Source of the DNA: Chitinophaga pinensis
GTDB taxonomy: Bacteria; Bacteroidota; Bacteroidia; Flavobacteriales_D; Crocinitomicaceae
DNA length: 64,000 nt
Direction of reading: 5' to 3'
Assembly (NCBI GenBank): GCA_945902745.1
Contig: CAMDNE010000009.1
Location: 51,118-115,117 of the forward strand
Shown: in pieces, positions 26,967 to 35,734 of the stretch
Position numbering within the stretch: the first letter of the stretch is position 1
How the letters are laid out: each line of letters begins with the position of its first letter
Program-made: the position numbers and the translations under genes
The notes under the pieces: model-generated
The model's database searches: none
Told to the model about the DNA's origin: nothing
The model's input: only the letters and a program-made list of their open reading frames with translations

Positions 26967-28523
26967 ATGGCTGAAGTAATAACAGACCTAGGAATTCAAG
27001 AAATTCTTTCTCAATTAGGTATTGAAGAAGTAAATAACGGTGCCTCAACAGGCGGAAAATGGTTCAAAACTCGTGGTGAACGAATTGATTCAATTTCTCC
27101 AGTCGATGGTCGATTAATTGCCTCTGTTAATTCTGCAACTGAAGCAGATTATGAAGCAGTAATTTTAAAAGCACAAGAAGCGTTTAAAGAATGGAGAATG
27201 ATTCCTGCTCCAAAAAGAGGAGAAATTGTACGTCAATTAGCTGAACGAATCCGTTTTTACAAGGAGCCACTTGGTAAATTGGTTTCTTATGAAATGGGAA
27301 AATCATTACAAGAAGGTTTAGGTGAAGTACAAGAAATGATCGATATCTGTGATTTTGCAGTTGGGTTATCTCGTCAGTTATATGGCCTTACAATGCATTC
27401 AGAGCGTCCAGGACACAGAATGTATGAGCAATATCACCCACTAGGAATTGTTGGAATTATTTCAGCATTCAATTTCCCTGTTGCAGTGTGGAACTGGAAC
27501 ACGGCTTTGGCTTGGGTGTGTGGAGATGTTTGCGTTTGGAAACCATCTGAAAAGACACCAATCACAGCAATCGCTTGTCAACAAATAGCAAAAGAAGTTT
27601 TCGATGCGAATGGAGTTCCTGAAGGAGTTTCTAGTTTGGTTATCGGTGGTGCTGAAATTGGAAAATTAATGGCTGAAGACACACGTGTTCCTTTGATTTC
27701 CGCAACAGGTTCTACTCGAATGGGTAAATCTGTTGGTGCAACAGTTGGCGCTCGTTTAGGTCGTTCGTTATTGGAGTTAGGAGGAAACAATGCAATCATT
27801 ATTACGCCTTCAGCTGAATTGAAAATGGTTGTTCCAGGTGCTGTTTTTGGTGCTGTTGGAACTGCTGGACAACGCTGTACTTCTACACGTCGTTTGATTA
27901 TTCACGAAGATTTATACGATAAAGTAAAAGAATCATTGGTGAAAGCTTATGGTCAATTGAAAATTGGAAATCCATTGGATCAAAGTAACCATGTTGGACC
28001 ATTGATCGATCAAGATGCGGTGAAAACTTATTTAGAAGCATTGGACAAAGCAGTTGCTGAAGGTTGCAACATTCTTGTTGAAGGTGGTGTTTTAACGGGT
28101 GCTGGGTATGAATCAGGTTGTTATGTGAAACCTGCTATCGTTGAGGCACAAAACCACATGAAAATCGTACAACACGAAACATTCGCTCCGATTTTATACA
28201 TTATGAAATATACTGGTGGTGTTGAAAATGCAATCAAATTACAGAATGGTGTTCCTCAAGGTTTATCGTCTGCAATCATGACAAGTAGTTTGAAAGAATC
28301 TGAAGCTTTCTTATCTCAAGCAGGTTCAGATTGTGGAATTGCTAACGTAAACATCGGAACTTCAGGTGCTGAAATCGGTGGAGCATTTGGTGGTGAAAAA
28401 GAAACTGGTGGCGGACGTGAATCAGGTTCTGATGCATGGAAAGTTTACATGAGAAGACAAACAAATACAATTAACTATTCTGATAGCTTGACATTGGCGC
28501 AAGGAATCAAGTTTGAATTGTAG
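26967..28523 (+). CDS. amaB: Aldehyde dehydrogenase, ALDH7 / alpha-aminoadipic semialdehyde type
   Basis: A 518-residue NAD(P)-dependent aldehyde dehydrogenase. The N-terminal half holds EQYHPLGIVGIISAFNFPVA and the cofactor/active-site word LLELGGNNAIII. The catalytic cysteine is in GQRCTSTRR (C304), and GEKETGGGRESGSDAWK is near the end. The overall character, including ISAFNFPVAVWNWN, matches ALDH7/antiquitin enzymes, which oxidise alpha-aminoadipate semialdehyde in lysine breakdown. The substrate is inferred from the subfamily. It is monocistronic, with a promoter box, a candidate operator and a strong terminator. Confidence 0.85.
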   Translation: MAEVITDLGIQEILSQLGIEEVNNGASTGGKWFKTRGERIDSISPVDGRLIASVNSATEADYEAVILKAQEAFKEWRMIPAPKRGEIVRQLAERIRFYKEPLGKLVSYEMGKSLQEGLGEVQEMIDICDFAVGLSRQLYGLTMHSERPGHRMYEQYHPLGIVGIISAFNFPVAVWNWNTALAWVCGDVCVWKPSEKTPITAIACQQIAKEVFDANGVPEGVSSLVIGGAEIGKLMAEDTRVPLISATGSTRMGKSVGATVGARLGRSLLELGGNNAIIITPSAELKMVVPGAVFGAVGTAGQRCTSTRRLIIHEDLYDKVKESLVKAYGQLKIGNPLDQSNHVGPLIDQDAVKTYLEALDKAVAEGCNILVEGGVLTGAGYESGCYVKPAIVEAQNHMKIVQHETFAPILYIMKYTGGVENAIKLQNGVPQGLSSAIMTSSLKESEAFLSQAGSDCGIANVNIGTSGAEIGGAFGGEKETGGGRESGSDAWKVYMRRQTNTINYSDSLTLAQGIKFEL

Positions 28524-28545
28524 GATTTAAATTTATATGTTAAAT

Positions 28546-28575
28546 AAAATGCCGAGTGAAAGCTCGGCATTTTTT
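28546..28575 (+). terminator. Rho-independent terminator after the ALDH7-type gene
   Basis: ATGCCGAG at 28549-28556 pairs with CTCGGCAT at 28563-28570 around TGAAAG, followed by six T. Confidence 0.9.
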
Positions 28576-28601
28576 GTTTTAGCGTATTTTGAGGACGAAT
28601 T

Positions 28602-30068
28602 TTATTCTCCCAAAAACAAGTTCAATGTATAAAGCTTATGAAATCCATGTTCATTTGCTGCTATGAAATAGAGTTGATCGTTAAATACTTTTACTTTTTC
28701 TGGGTAACGAACATCTTTAAGAGACAATATCGCATTGTAATTACCATTCTGAATGTCCAATAATGAAAGATCTAAAGTTGCTTTGTTTTTATTGTATAAA
28801 TAGAACTTTTTCCCATAAGGATCTTTGATGATTTCATTTTTCGAGTGATCATTCTGATTGATACGTGCAGAGTGAATTTCTTTGCCTTTCAAGTTGAATA
28901 CTTTTAGATTATCATTAGAAAGATCAATTGATATAATACTTTGATTGATGCTAAATGACTGAATTTTGATTGGAACATTTATTTGATGCTGAATAAATGC
29001 TCCATCATTAAATCTTGAAGAAGAAGTAATTGGTGATGGGTAATTAATAGAGGTGCTTCTAGTAACGGTGTAATTTGCATATCCTTTACTATTTGCATAT
29101 GCACTATAATTTGCTTCTTTTGAACCATAAGTGGTGCCTCCATAATTTTGGGAATTCTTGAGGTATTGATATTTAAGGGGAATTGTTCGTGAAATGCGTG
29201 AATCTACATCTCCTTTGTAACATGGTTTTCCAATGGCACAAGATTGTTCATTGAGTTTTGCAATTTGCCCAATGATGTTATAATATCCAATCGTATCAAA
29301 AACTTCCATGAAAGTAGTTGTTGAATTTTCATCTCTCAGTTTTAAACTATATTTCCTGTTGTAATCTGAAATATCAAAATAGACGTATTCTTTTTCACCG
29401 CAGTAAACGAGTGATTTTAAATTAGCTTTAACATACTTATTTGATAGCACTTGAACAATGTGAAATGAAGTGTCAATCCAAAATTGATAAGTAGAATCTT
29501 TACTAACAATATGCATGTTTTCAACACAGTCTAAATAAAATTCTTTGGGAACAAACGGAAGTTCAAAATCTTGCTTCTCTTTTGATGCATTTTGAAAAGT
29601 CAAATAATGTTTGTTTTTATAGCTTTTTAGAAGCGCAATGCTTCCCGTTTCGAATACGTAATAATCAATTATATATTCGTTAAAGTCGCCAGAAACATGC
29701 TCAAGTCTATTGGCTGAAACGTTGATTTCTTCAATAGTATAAGACTTCTCAGTTAATATAAAAGTATATACTATTGTATCTGAAAACTTTTCAGGAATAA
29801 TGTAATAATCGTTTGTAACGGCATCCACAATTGTTATGGTATCACGACGATTAACAGTAAGTGTAAAATAACCAGCATTATTGGTTAATATTTTTGAATC
29901 TTGTTTATTGATGAAAATGTATGCTCCTGAAACTGCTTTTCCATCTTGATGTACCGCATTTCCTATTAATACGGAGGATTGAGAAAATACTGAATGAAAA
30001 GATATAAAAAGGAATGCAATAACCAGTCTAAGTTTTAAATCGATAAAAGTACTTTTTGAATGCTGCAT
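28602..30068 (-). CDS. Secreted protein with CarboxypepD_reg-like N-terminal domain, function unknown
   Basis: A 488-residue protein with an N-terminal signal sequence (LVIAFLFISFHSVFSQ). A CarboxypepD_reg-like domain follows (GNAVHQDGKAVSGAYIFINK, then NNAGYFTL). The remaining 350 residues lack a motif I know and alternate short beta-like segments and turns, ending KVFNDQLYFIAANEHGFHKL. There is no T9SS tail and no TonB plug. Some flavobacterial proteins of this layout have a beta-propeller after the domain, and that is possible here. It is convergent with the ALDH7-type gene. Confidence 0.65.
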   Translation of the reverse strand: MQHSKSTFIDLKLRLVIAFLFISFHSVFSQSSVLIGNAVHQDGKAVSGAYIFINKQDSKILTNNAGYFTLTVNRRDTITIVDAVTNDYYIIPEKFSDTIVYTFILTEKSYTIEEINVSANRLEHVSGDFNEYIIDYYVFETGSIALLKSYKNKHYLTFQNASKEKQDFELPFVPKEFYLDCVENMHIVSKDSTYQFWIDTSFHIVQVLSNKYVKANLKSLVYCGEKEYVYFDISDYNRKYSLKLRDENSTTTFMEVFDTIGYYNIIGQIAKLNEQSCAIGKPCYKGDVDSRISRTIPLKYQYLKNSQNYGGTTYGSKEANYSAYANSKGYANYTVTRSTSINYPSPITSSSRFNDGAFIQHQINVPIKIQSFSINQSIISIDLSNDNLKVFNLKGKEIHSARINQNDHSKNEIIKDPYGKKFYLYNKNKATLDLSLLDIQNGNYNAILSLKDVRYPEKVKVFNDQLYFIAANEHGFHKLYTLNLFLGE

Positions 30069-30242
30069 GAATATTATATTTCAAAATGATTCAAGGACTC
30101 TCAAATGTATCGAAAATTCATCAGCATTCACAATAAAATTAAAATCGATTTCCCATCTCCGTTATTGCTAGATATTCAATTGATTTTCTGTTAAATTCAA
30201 GAAAGAACAACTCTAAGTCTATCCTCTAGCTCTAACCTCAAC

Positions 30243-31100
30243 TCAAAAAACCCTCAACAAATTCCCGTAATACAAATCCTTTTTTGTGCTTGTTCTCATC
30301 CATAATTCCTTGATGTCTGTTTTACGGTTTGGGAAATGTTTTTCAGCTAATTTTTTAATCATCTTCAAATCAACTGTTGGGGAATACGTGTTCATAATAA
30401 GAAAACCATTTGGTTCCAAAAGTGCAACAGCCGTGGCCATTAACTCATCCAATTTTTCTTCCAATTTCCACTTTTCACCATTTGCACCTAAACCCCAAGC
30501 TGGCGGATCCATCAAAATACCTTTGTATTTGTTGCCTCTTTTCTGTTCGCGTGAAGCAAATTTCAACGCATCATCTAATACCCATTTGATATCACCTAAT
30601 TCGCTTAACTCCATGTTATTTTTCGCCCAAGCAATCAATTGTTTGACAGAGTCTACATGGTAGGTTTCTGCTCCTGTGTATCGCGCAACACATGAAGCTG
30701 CACCAGTGTAAGCAAAAAGATTCAGGAATTTATCTCTGTTTTTAACGTGGTTGCGAATGAAATCCCAATTCGTGCGTTGTTCAGGAAAAAGTCCTACATG
30801 TTTGAATTTGGTTAATTCAATGTGAAATTTGAGTTTGCCAAACGGAATTACCCATTCTTTTGGAACATCCTTTTTCAATGCTTTCCAAGTCCCAGGTTTG
30901 TTGCCTTTCACAACAAATTCCCAATGGGCCATTAATTCCCATTCTTTGAATGTTTTTTCTGTTTTGAAATAGGCTTGAACTTCTGGACGAATTGTAATGA
31001 TTTTGCCCCAACGTTCTAATTTTTTTCCGCCACCTGCATCTATGAGTTCATACTCATTCCACGCGGAAGAATAAATACGGTCTTCTAATGAACTAACCAT
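30243..31100 (-). CDS. Class I SAM-dependent methyltransferase (RlmI/COG1092-like)
   Basis: A 285-residue protein with LFPEQRTNWDFI, the SAM-binding motif FLNLFAYTGAASCVAR, and a later VDSVKQLIAWAKNNMEL. The catalytic DPPAWGLGANGEKW has the DPP-A/K signature of base methyltransferases, and FLIMNTYSPT follows. The N-terminal PUA-like domain of RlmI is absent. It is probably an rRNA methyltransferase; the target base is not predictable. It overlaps the upstream TPR-like gene by 1 bp. Confidence 0.8.
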   Translation of the reverse strand: MVSSLEDRIYSSAWNEYELIDAGGGKKLERWGKIITIRPEVQAYFKTEKTFKEWELMAHWEFVVKGNKPGTWKALKKDVPKEWVIPFGKLKFHIELTKFKHVGLFPEQRTNWDFIRNHVKNRDKFLNLFAYTGAASCVARYTGAETYHVDSVKQLIAWAKNNMELSELGDIKWVLDDALKFASREQKRGNKYKGILMDPPAWGLGANGEKWKLEEKLDELMATAVALLEPNGFLIMNTYSPTVDLKMIKKLAEKHFPNRKTDIKELWMRTSTKKDLYYGNLLRVF

Positions 31101-31681
31101 TAACGAGCGCGAGGTGTTTTCTTACGTCCACCCATCATTTGAGCCATGCGCATTTGATTTTTTGAAGGCGCCATTTTCATTTGGTTCAACATGGAATTGA
31201 TTTGTTCTCTCATCATTCCCGTATTATCCAATTTTTTTGCTTCAGCTAATAATTTTTCAGCTTCACTTTTACGTCCTGTTTGCAAACAAATTCCTGCCAA
31301 GTGCATTCTCGCAACAGCGTTATCTTGTCCTGTTCTTAATCCTAAACCAATTGCTTTACGCAAGTATTGTTCACTTTTAGAAAATCCAAATTCTTGCGTA
31401 TTCATTACTGCTTGAAGAAACAAAACATATGCATGTTGCTTTCTCGGTAATAAATTTGGATGCGTAATGCGGTTGATGTACATTTTTGCTTTGTCGGTAT
31501 TCCCTAAACGCATTTGATTCAATGCTAAAATCATACTTTCGTTTCTAAAGAAAGAAAGGATTACAATGGCAGTAACAAAAAGGAAGGTAATTCCCCATCC
31601 CCAGTTTCCATTGATAAATAAAAAGGCGTTAAATCCTAAAGCGATTGTTGCAATAATGCAACGGATAATAAATCTAGTCAT
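31100..31681 (-). CDS. Membrane-anchored TPR-like protein
   Basis: A 193-residue protein. Two hydrophobic segments lie at the N-terminus (IIRCIIATIALGFNAFLFI and WGITFLFVTAIVILSFF). Helical TPR-like repeats follow (GNTDKAKMYINRI, then EQYLRKAIGLGLRTGQDN and GRKSEAEKLLAEAKKLDN). A Met/Lys-rich tail ends MGGRKKTPRAR. It is probably anchored in the inner membrane with a cytoplasmic TPR domain. No specific function can be assigned. It sits 3 bp behind the RidA-like gene and overlaps the methyltransferase gene. Confidence 0.7.
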   Translation of the reverse strand: MTRFIIRCIIATIALGFNAFLFINGNWGWGITFLFVTAIVILSFFRNESMILALNQMRLGNTDKAKMYINRITHPNLLPRKQHAYVLFLQAVMNTQEFGFSKSEQYLRKAIGLGLRTGQDNAVARMHLAGICLQTGRKSEAEKLLAEAKKLDNTGMMREQINSMLNQMKMAPSKNQMRMAQMMGGRKKTPRAR

Positions 31682-31684
31682 AGT

Positions 31685-32116
31685 TTAAATTGTTGCGATA
31701 CATTTAAGTTCAATTGCAATTGGAGTGGGCAGTGAGTTGATTTCAACTGTTGTACGACACGGTAAATTGTCCTTGAAATACTCAGCGTAAACACGGTTAT
31801 ACGTGTGAAAATCTCGCTTCATATTAACTAAAAAAACAGTGACATCAACTAATTGATCCCAGCTTGAACCTGATTCTTCTAAAATCACACGAACATTGTC
31901 AAAAACAGTTCTACATTGAGCCTCGAAATCAAACTCAATGAAATTTCCGTTTTTGTCCAATTTCAATCCTGGAACTTCTGAATCTGAAGCGTTAGATCCA
32001 GCAAGACGCGGACCAACACCGGATAAAAATAATAAGTTACCAACCTTACGAGCGTGCGGGTATAAACCAACTGGTTTTGGTGCTTTATCGGTCGAAATGC
32101 GAGATTGATCTGACAT
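31685..32116 (-). CDS. RidA family protein, 2-aminomuconate deaminase-like
   Basis: A 143-residue RidA/YjgF-fold protein. YPHARKVGNLLFLSGVGPR and the conserved arginine in CRTTVEINSLP are visible, with VDVTVFLVNMKRDFHTYNRV between. The PHARKVGNLLFLSGVGPR form resembles Rid enzymes called 2-aminomuconate deaminase in kynurenine breakdown rather than housekeeping RidA. A matching semialdehyde dehydrogenase is at 41522-42964. It heads a three-gene unit with a perfect promoter box. Confidence 0.8.
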   Translation of the reverse strand: MSDQSRISTDKAPKPVGLYPHARKVGNLLFLSGVGPRLAGSNASDSEVPGLKLDKNGNFIEFDFEAQCRTVFDNVRVILEESGSSWDQLVDVTVFLVNMKRDFHTYNRVYAEYFKDNLPCRTTVEINSLPTPIAIELKCIATI

Positions 32117-32132
32117 GTGTAAATTTTTTGTG

Positions 32133-32140
32133 CAAATATA
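32133..32140 (-). promoter_or_regulatory. Minus-7 promoter box for the RidA-TPR-methyltransferase unit
   Basis: Reads TATATTTG on the minus strand, a perfect TAnnTTTG, 16 nt before the ATG at 32116. Confidence 0.6.
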
Positions 32141-32198
32141 GGGAATATTAAACGAATGCGATAAGAAGAATCAGCAGTTAAAGTTGAGAAATCTTCAT

Positions 32199-32461
32199 GG
32201 CTACGCTGCAGTTGCACTGCTGCGACTAAAGTTTTGATTTAGTTTTACTTCTTTTTGGTTATACTTTAGTTTTTCAGCTGCGTTAGGGTCTTAGATTTCT
32301 TGTATTTTATAGATAATAGATTATTAATTATTTTTTTTACCGCAGCAGTACAACTGCAGCGGAGCTTGCGCAGCAGTGCAACTGCAGCGCAGCGGAGCAA
32401 CTGCAGCGAAGCGGATTATTAATTATTTTTTTTACCGCAGCAGTGCAACTGCAGCGAAGCG
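32199..32461. repeat. Cluster of GCAGCAGTGCAACTGCAGC hairpin repeats
   Basis: The unit CGCAGCAGT-GCA-ACTGCAGCG folds as a 9-bp stem with one A-A mismatch. One copy lies in reverse orientation at about 32202-32226. Direct copies begin near 32341, 32369 and 32436, and a partial copy is near 32396. The segment 32319-32365 recurs at 32414-32460 with two differences, a 95-bp tandem duplication. The rest of the 32117-32533 gap holds AT-rich DNA and, at 32478-32540, a CCATCTCTAACCT-type simple repeat. No gene is seen in it. Confidence 0.75.
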
Positions 32462-32533
32462 GATTCATTTTCATAAACTCCATCTATCTCTTTCTCCATC
32501 TCTAACCTCCATCTCTAACCTCTATCTCTATCT

Positions 32534-34834
32534 CTACCTCAATGTCGATGCTTGATATAATTTCAATTCATCCCAAGTGACTTTATCACCTAACTTTTCT
32601 TTTAATGGTGTTAAAGAGGCTCCTTGATAATTGTCAAACAGATCCGCCAATTCCCTTATGCGTTTCTGTTCCATTACATCTTCCAATTCAATTTTTTCAG
32701 CTTTGATGAGGTAAGCAAAATGGCCGTAAATTGTTGTCTTAGATAATTGTCGTGTTTGTGCAATTTCTTCCACAGTTTGACCTTCGTGAAGCAAAGCCAA
32801 AGTTTGATCTTGTGTTGATCGTTTATCTGTTTTTTCTTTAGGAGCCTTTTTACTGATTTTAACACGTGTTTCGTTTTCATCATCGTAAGCCATATCCATC
32901 AAAGAAGGATTTTGTCTTTGTTCTTGCTGAATTGCTGCTAGTTTTGCTACTTTGTAATTTTTTAGTTCAGTGTTCCAAACAACTTCTTTCGTAATTTCTC
33001 TGCCTCCAGCAATCGATTCAATTAAAATGCGCGCTTTTTTAAGTTTGAGTATAGCTGCAGTCAATAATTCATCTAGTTCTTCTAATTCTTCAGCATACTG
33101 CTTTGTTTTTTTAACACGGAACAATTCGTCCATCTTTTTAATATTAGACGTAAGAACGCCATCCAATGTTTTGAAAAAGTACGTGTAAGCCGCTTGGACA
33201 CGCTCATTCACGAATTCAAGATCTAATTTCCCCGACCTAAAAATTGTAGCAAGTTGATTTTGGAATTTTTTTGCTGGATCAACGCTCGATTGAATGGATT
33301 GAGCTTGTAAAGTTACCCACGATTTGTTTTTCCCCTTCTCGCTTTTTGAACTAGCGTTTTTATAACTCGCTTCATGAATTGCCCATTGCGAGTTGAGTTC
33401 ATACCAATCAAAAGCTGCTGACAACGTGTCTAACAAGAATTTTTTGGTGCCATATTCTAAATGCGTTGAAAGTGAATTTTCATTGGCTTTGTTTTCCGAA
33501 TAGGCAACAACATTTTGATCGTTGGTTAAACCATTCATGCGCATTGGTTTCAACAATACCAATCCGTCTAATGAACGTAAACGAGATAAAGCAACATACG
33601 CTTGTCCAGGTGCAAAAACGTCAGACACATCTAAAACCGCTTTATCAAATGTTAATCCTTGACTTTTATGAACTGTGATTGCCCATGCCAATTTCAATGG
33701 ATAATGGACAAAAGTGCCAAGTATTTGTTCTGTGATTTCACCTGTTTTTTCATTCAACGAAAAGCGGATATTGTTCCATTCGTATTTCTCAACGACGATT
33801 TTTCTTTTTTCTTCTGGAAATGAAACAATGATTTCTCCATCATTCAGAGAAGCAATCTTCCCCATTTTTCCATTATAGAAACTTTTATCGAAGGATAGAT
33901 CATTTTTAATGAACATCACTTGCGCCCCAACTTTCAATTCCATTTCTTGTTCGATTGGAAACAAATGAGGCGGATATTCTCCTGTTATTTCAGCCGGATA
34001 TTTAAAGGATTTTGCACTTAACGTTTTCAATGCTTTGGCATTCATTTCATCTGCTTTGGCATTGTGTGTTGTTAATGTAATATATCCTTCGGCATCAATT
34101 GAATTGAAATCCGGTTTTACAAAATGATTCAAAATGGTGACATCACTTTCCGTAATTTTATTGTCACGCAAATGGTTCAGTACTTGAATGAAATCTTGGT
34201 CTTGCTGACGATAAATAGTTGAGAGTTCTATGTATAATGGTTTCTGTTCTTGTAAAACACGTGCATTGAAAAAGAACATCCCTGGATAATAATTTCTTAA
34301 AACGCCCCATTCTTCTTGTTTTACAACAGGGGGCAATTGCAATAAATCTCCTATGAACAGCACTTGAACTCCTCCAAATGGCTCATTGATTTTTCGAACA
34401 TTTCTCAACGTCCAATCAATTGCGTCTAACATGTCAGCGCGCAACATACTCACTTCATCGATGATGAGCAATTCTAAATTACGCATCAAATTCTGACGCT
34501 GTTTGTTCATTTTAAAATGATGCAATAACGTTTCCTTCGTTTCTAATTTAATAGAACTGGAAAATTGTGGAGCTCTGCCAAATTCAGGAATAAAACCACC
34601 AAAAGGCAATTGAAAAAAGGAATGAATTGTTACACCGCCAGCGTTTAAAGCTGCAATTCCCGTCGGTGCAACTGTAACTGCATTTTTATGTGTTGAAGAA
34701 ATTATTTTCCGAAGTAAAGTCGTTTTTCCAGTACCTGCTTTTCCAGTTAAAAAAATCGACTGATTGGTTTGGTTGATAAATCGTTCTGTAAATTCTGCGG
34801 GATTACTAATCTCGGTGGTGTTTTTTGTCATCAT
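32534..34834 (-). CDS. Pif1-like ATP-dependent DNA helicase with C-terminal HTH segment
   Basis: A 766-residue SF1B helicase. Walker A is GKAGTGKTT (residues 31-39), followed by TVAPTGIAALNAGGVTIHSF, the Pif1 signature LLIIDEVSMLRADMLDAID, and QVLFIGDLLQLPPV. Motif VI-type AWAITVHKSQGLTFDKAVLD and YVALSRLRSLDGLVLL follow. Residues after about 480 contain helical linker and a helix-turn-helix-like stretch (EGQTVEEIAQTRQLSKTTIY), as in bacterial RecD-like/Pif1 proteins with a C-terminal HTH/RQC-like domain. It should unwind 5'-3', perhaps G-quadruplexes. The start is put at the ATG at 34834; an ATG 18 nt upstream falls inside a promoter-like box. Confidence 0.88.
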   Translation of the reverse strand: MMTKNTTEISNPAEFTERFINQTNQSIFLTGKAGTGKTTLLRKIISSTHKNAVTVAPTGIAALNAGGVTIHSFFQLPFGGFIPEFGRAPQFSSSIKLETKETLLHHFKMNKQRQNLMRNLELLIIDEVSMLRADMLDAIDWTLRNVRKINEPFGGVQVLFIGDLLQLPPVVKQEEWGVLRNYYPGMFFFNARVLQEQKPLYIELSTIYRQQDQDFIQVLNHLRDNKITESDVTILNHFVKPDFNSIDAEGYITLTTHNAKADEMNAKALKTLSAKSFKYPAEITGEYPPHLFPIEQEMELKVGAQVMFIKNDLSFDKSFYNGKMGKIASLNDGEIIVSFPEEKRKIVVEKYEWNNIRFSLNEKTGEITEQILGTFVHYPLKLAWAITVHKSQGLTFDKAVLDVSDVFAPGQAYVALSRLRSLDGLVLLKPMRMNGLTNDQNVVAYSENKANENSLSTHLEYGTKKFLLDTLSAAFDWYELNSQWAIHEASYKNASSKSEKGKNKSWVTLQAQSIQSSVDPAKKFQNQLATIFRSGKLDLEFVNERVQAAYTYFFKTLDGVLTSNIKKMDELFRVKKTKQYAEELEELDELLTAAILKLKKARILIESIAGGREITKEVVWNTELKNYKVAKLAAIQQEQRQNPSLMDMAYDDENETRVKISKKAPKEKTDKRSTQDQTLALLHEGQTVEEIAQTRQLSKTTIYGHFAYLIKAEKIELEDVMEQKRIRELADLFDNYQGASLTPLKEKLGDKVTWDELKLYQASTLR

Positions 34835-34839
34835 TATAT

Positions 34840-34847
34840 TGAAGATA
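34840..34847 (-). promoter_or_regulatory. Possible minus-7 box for the Pif1-like helicase
   Basis: Reads TATCTTCA on the minus strand, two mismatches from TAnnTTTG, ending 5 nt before the ATG at 34834. A similar TATCTTCG stands before ileS. If used, the message would be nearly leaderless. Confidence 0.3.
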
Positions 34848-35073
34848 CGCAAAAAGTTGATTTCAACAAGCGTTTTTTAAAAGAAGTGAAAATAATTATT
34901 AAAATGGAACTGATAGTTTAAAGTTTATAACTGAAAGTGATGGATTATAAGCGTTAAACAGTTCTTTTGTCCACTATTGCGTAGCAGCACTCCAGGTAAT
35001 TACACAAATTTCCACGAATTAAATTCGAAGATTTTAACTTTTTTTGTTCATTCAAAAATGGGGATTTCTATAA

Positions 35074-35252
35074 TTTAATGTCCCGTGGGACTATCTATCT
35101 CTAGCAAATGTTTTCCATTTGCGTTTAATGTCCCGTAGGGACTATGTATCTCTAGCAAATGTTTTCCATTTGCGTTTAATGTCCCGTAGGGACTATATAT
35201 CTCTAGCAAATTTTTAATTTGCGTAATTATTTTTGTCCCTTAGGGACTATAC
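35074..35252. repeat. About 50-bp tandem repeat, three and a half units, two hairpins per unit
   Basis: Units start at 35074, 35124, 35175 and (partial) 35224. Each reads TTTAATGTCCCGTAGGGAC, then CTCTAGCAAATG, TTTTC and CATTTGCG. GTCCC-GTA-GGGAC and GCAAATG...CATTTGC can each fold. The units abut directly with no unique spacers. The 34853-35073 part of the gap holds a copy of the ACTGATAGTTTAAAG words near 34908-34946 and no gene. Confidence 0.85.
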
Positions 35253-35273
35253 CTTTTTTATCGTGAATGAATT

Positions 35274-35627
35274 TTAATTCCAATTATAAAGCATCCCACC
35301 TTTGATCGATTCTTCAAATGAATCGCGCATGCGTTCTAATTTGGCTTTAGCAACTGCGTCACCGTTTTTCGCTTTTTCTTTCAATTTGTAATAAATGTCC
35401 AACGAGTGACCAAATAAATCTTGTTCAAGCATATTTTTAATTGCGGTGATTTTGGCGTTGACTTCAATTAAATAATGTTCAACATCGCCTAGTTCCGTTA
35501 ATTCTTCTTTTGAAATTTCTTTCTTTCGCAACAATAAAGAATAACGAGGAAGCAATTCGTCCAAGATGGAGATAAATTGCTCTAATTCCTTGTTTAAGGC
35601 TTCTTTGCTTTGTTTAAAATCTTTCAT
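35274..35627 (-). CDS. Small helical protein, function unknown
   Basis: About 117 residues from the ATG at 35627; a GTG 12 nt upstream is also in frame. It is charged and almost entirely helical, for example SKEALNKELEQFISILDELL, then EHYLIEVNAKITAIKNML and LKEKAKNGDAVAKAKLERM, ending GGMLYNWN. No signal peptide, membrane segment or known motif is seen. Coding character fits its neighbours, and the frame is the only one open through the region. It lies between a repeat array and hemW. Confidence 0.6.
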   Translation of the reverse strand: MKDFKQSKEALNKELEQFISILDELLPRYSLLLRKKEISKEELTELGDVEHYLIEVNAKITAIKNMLEQDLFGHSLDIYYKLKEKAKNGDAVAKAKLERMRDSFEESIKGGMLYNWN

Positions 35628-35721
35628 TTTGTTAAACACTTAATGCAATATAGTGAATTAATTGAAAGCCCAATTTTTTATATATTAAATTAACAAATTG
35701 GTAATTCTATAAACCGTTATG

Positions 35722-35729
35722 TACATTTG
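35722..35729 (+). promoter_or_regulatory. Minus-7 promoter box for hemW
   Basis: The sequence TACATTTG is a perfect TAnnTTTG box ending only 5 nt before the ATG at 35735. This predicts a leaderless or nearly leaderless message. Confidence 0.6.
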
Positions 35730-35734
35730 TTATC

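Noticed and set aside
35074..35252. Possible CRISPR array
   Set aside because: The 50-bp units abut directly and there are no unique spacers; cas genes are absent.
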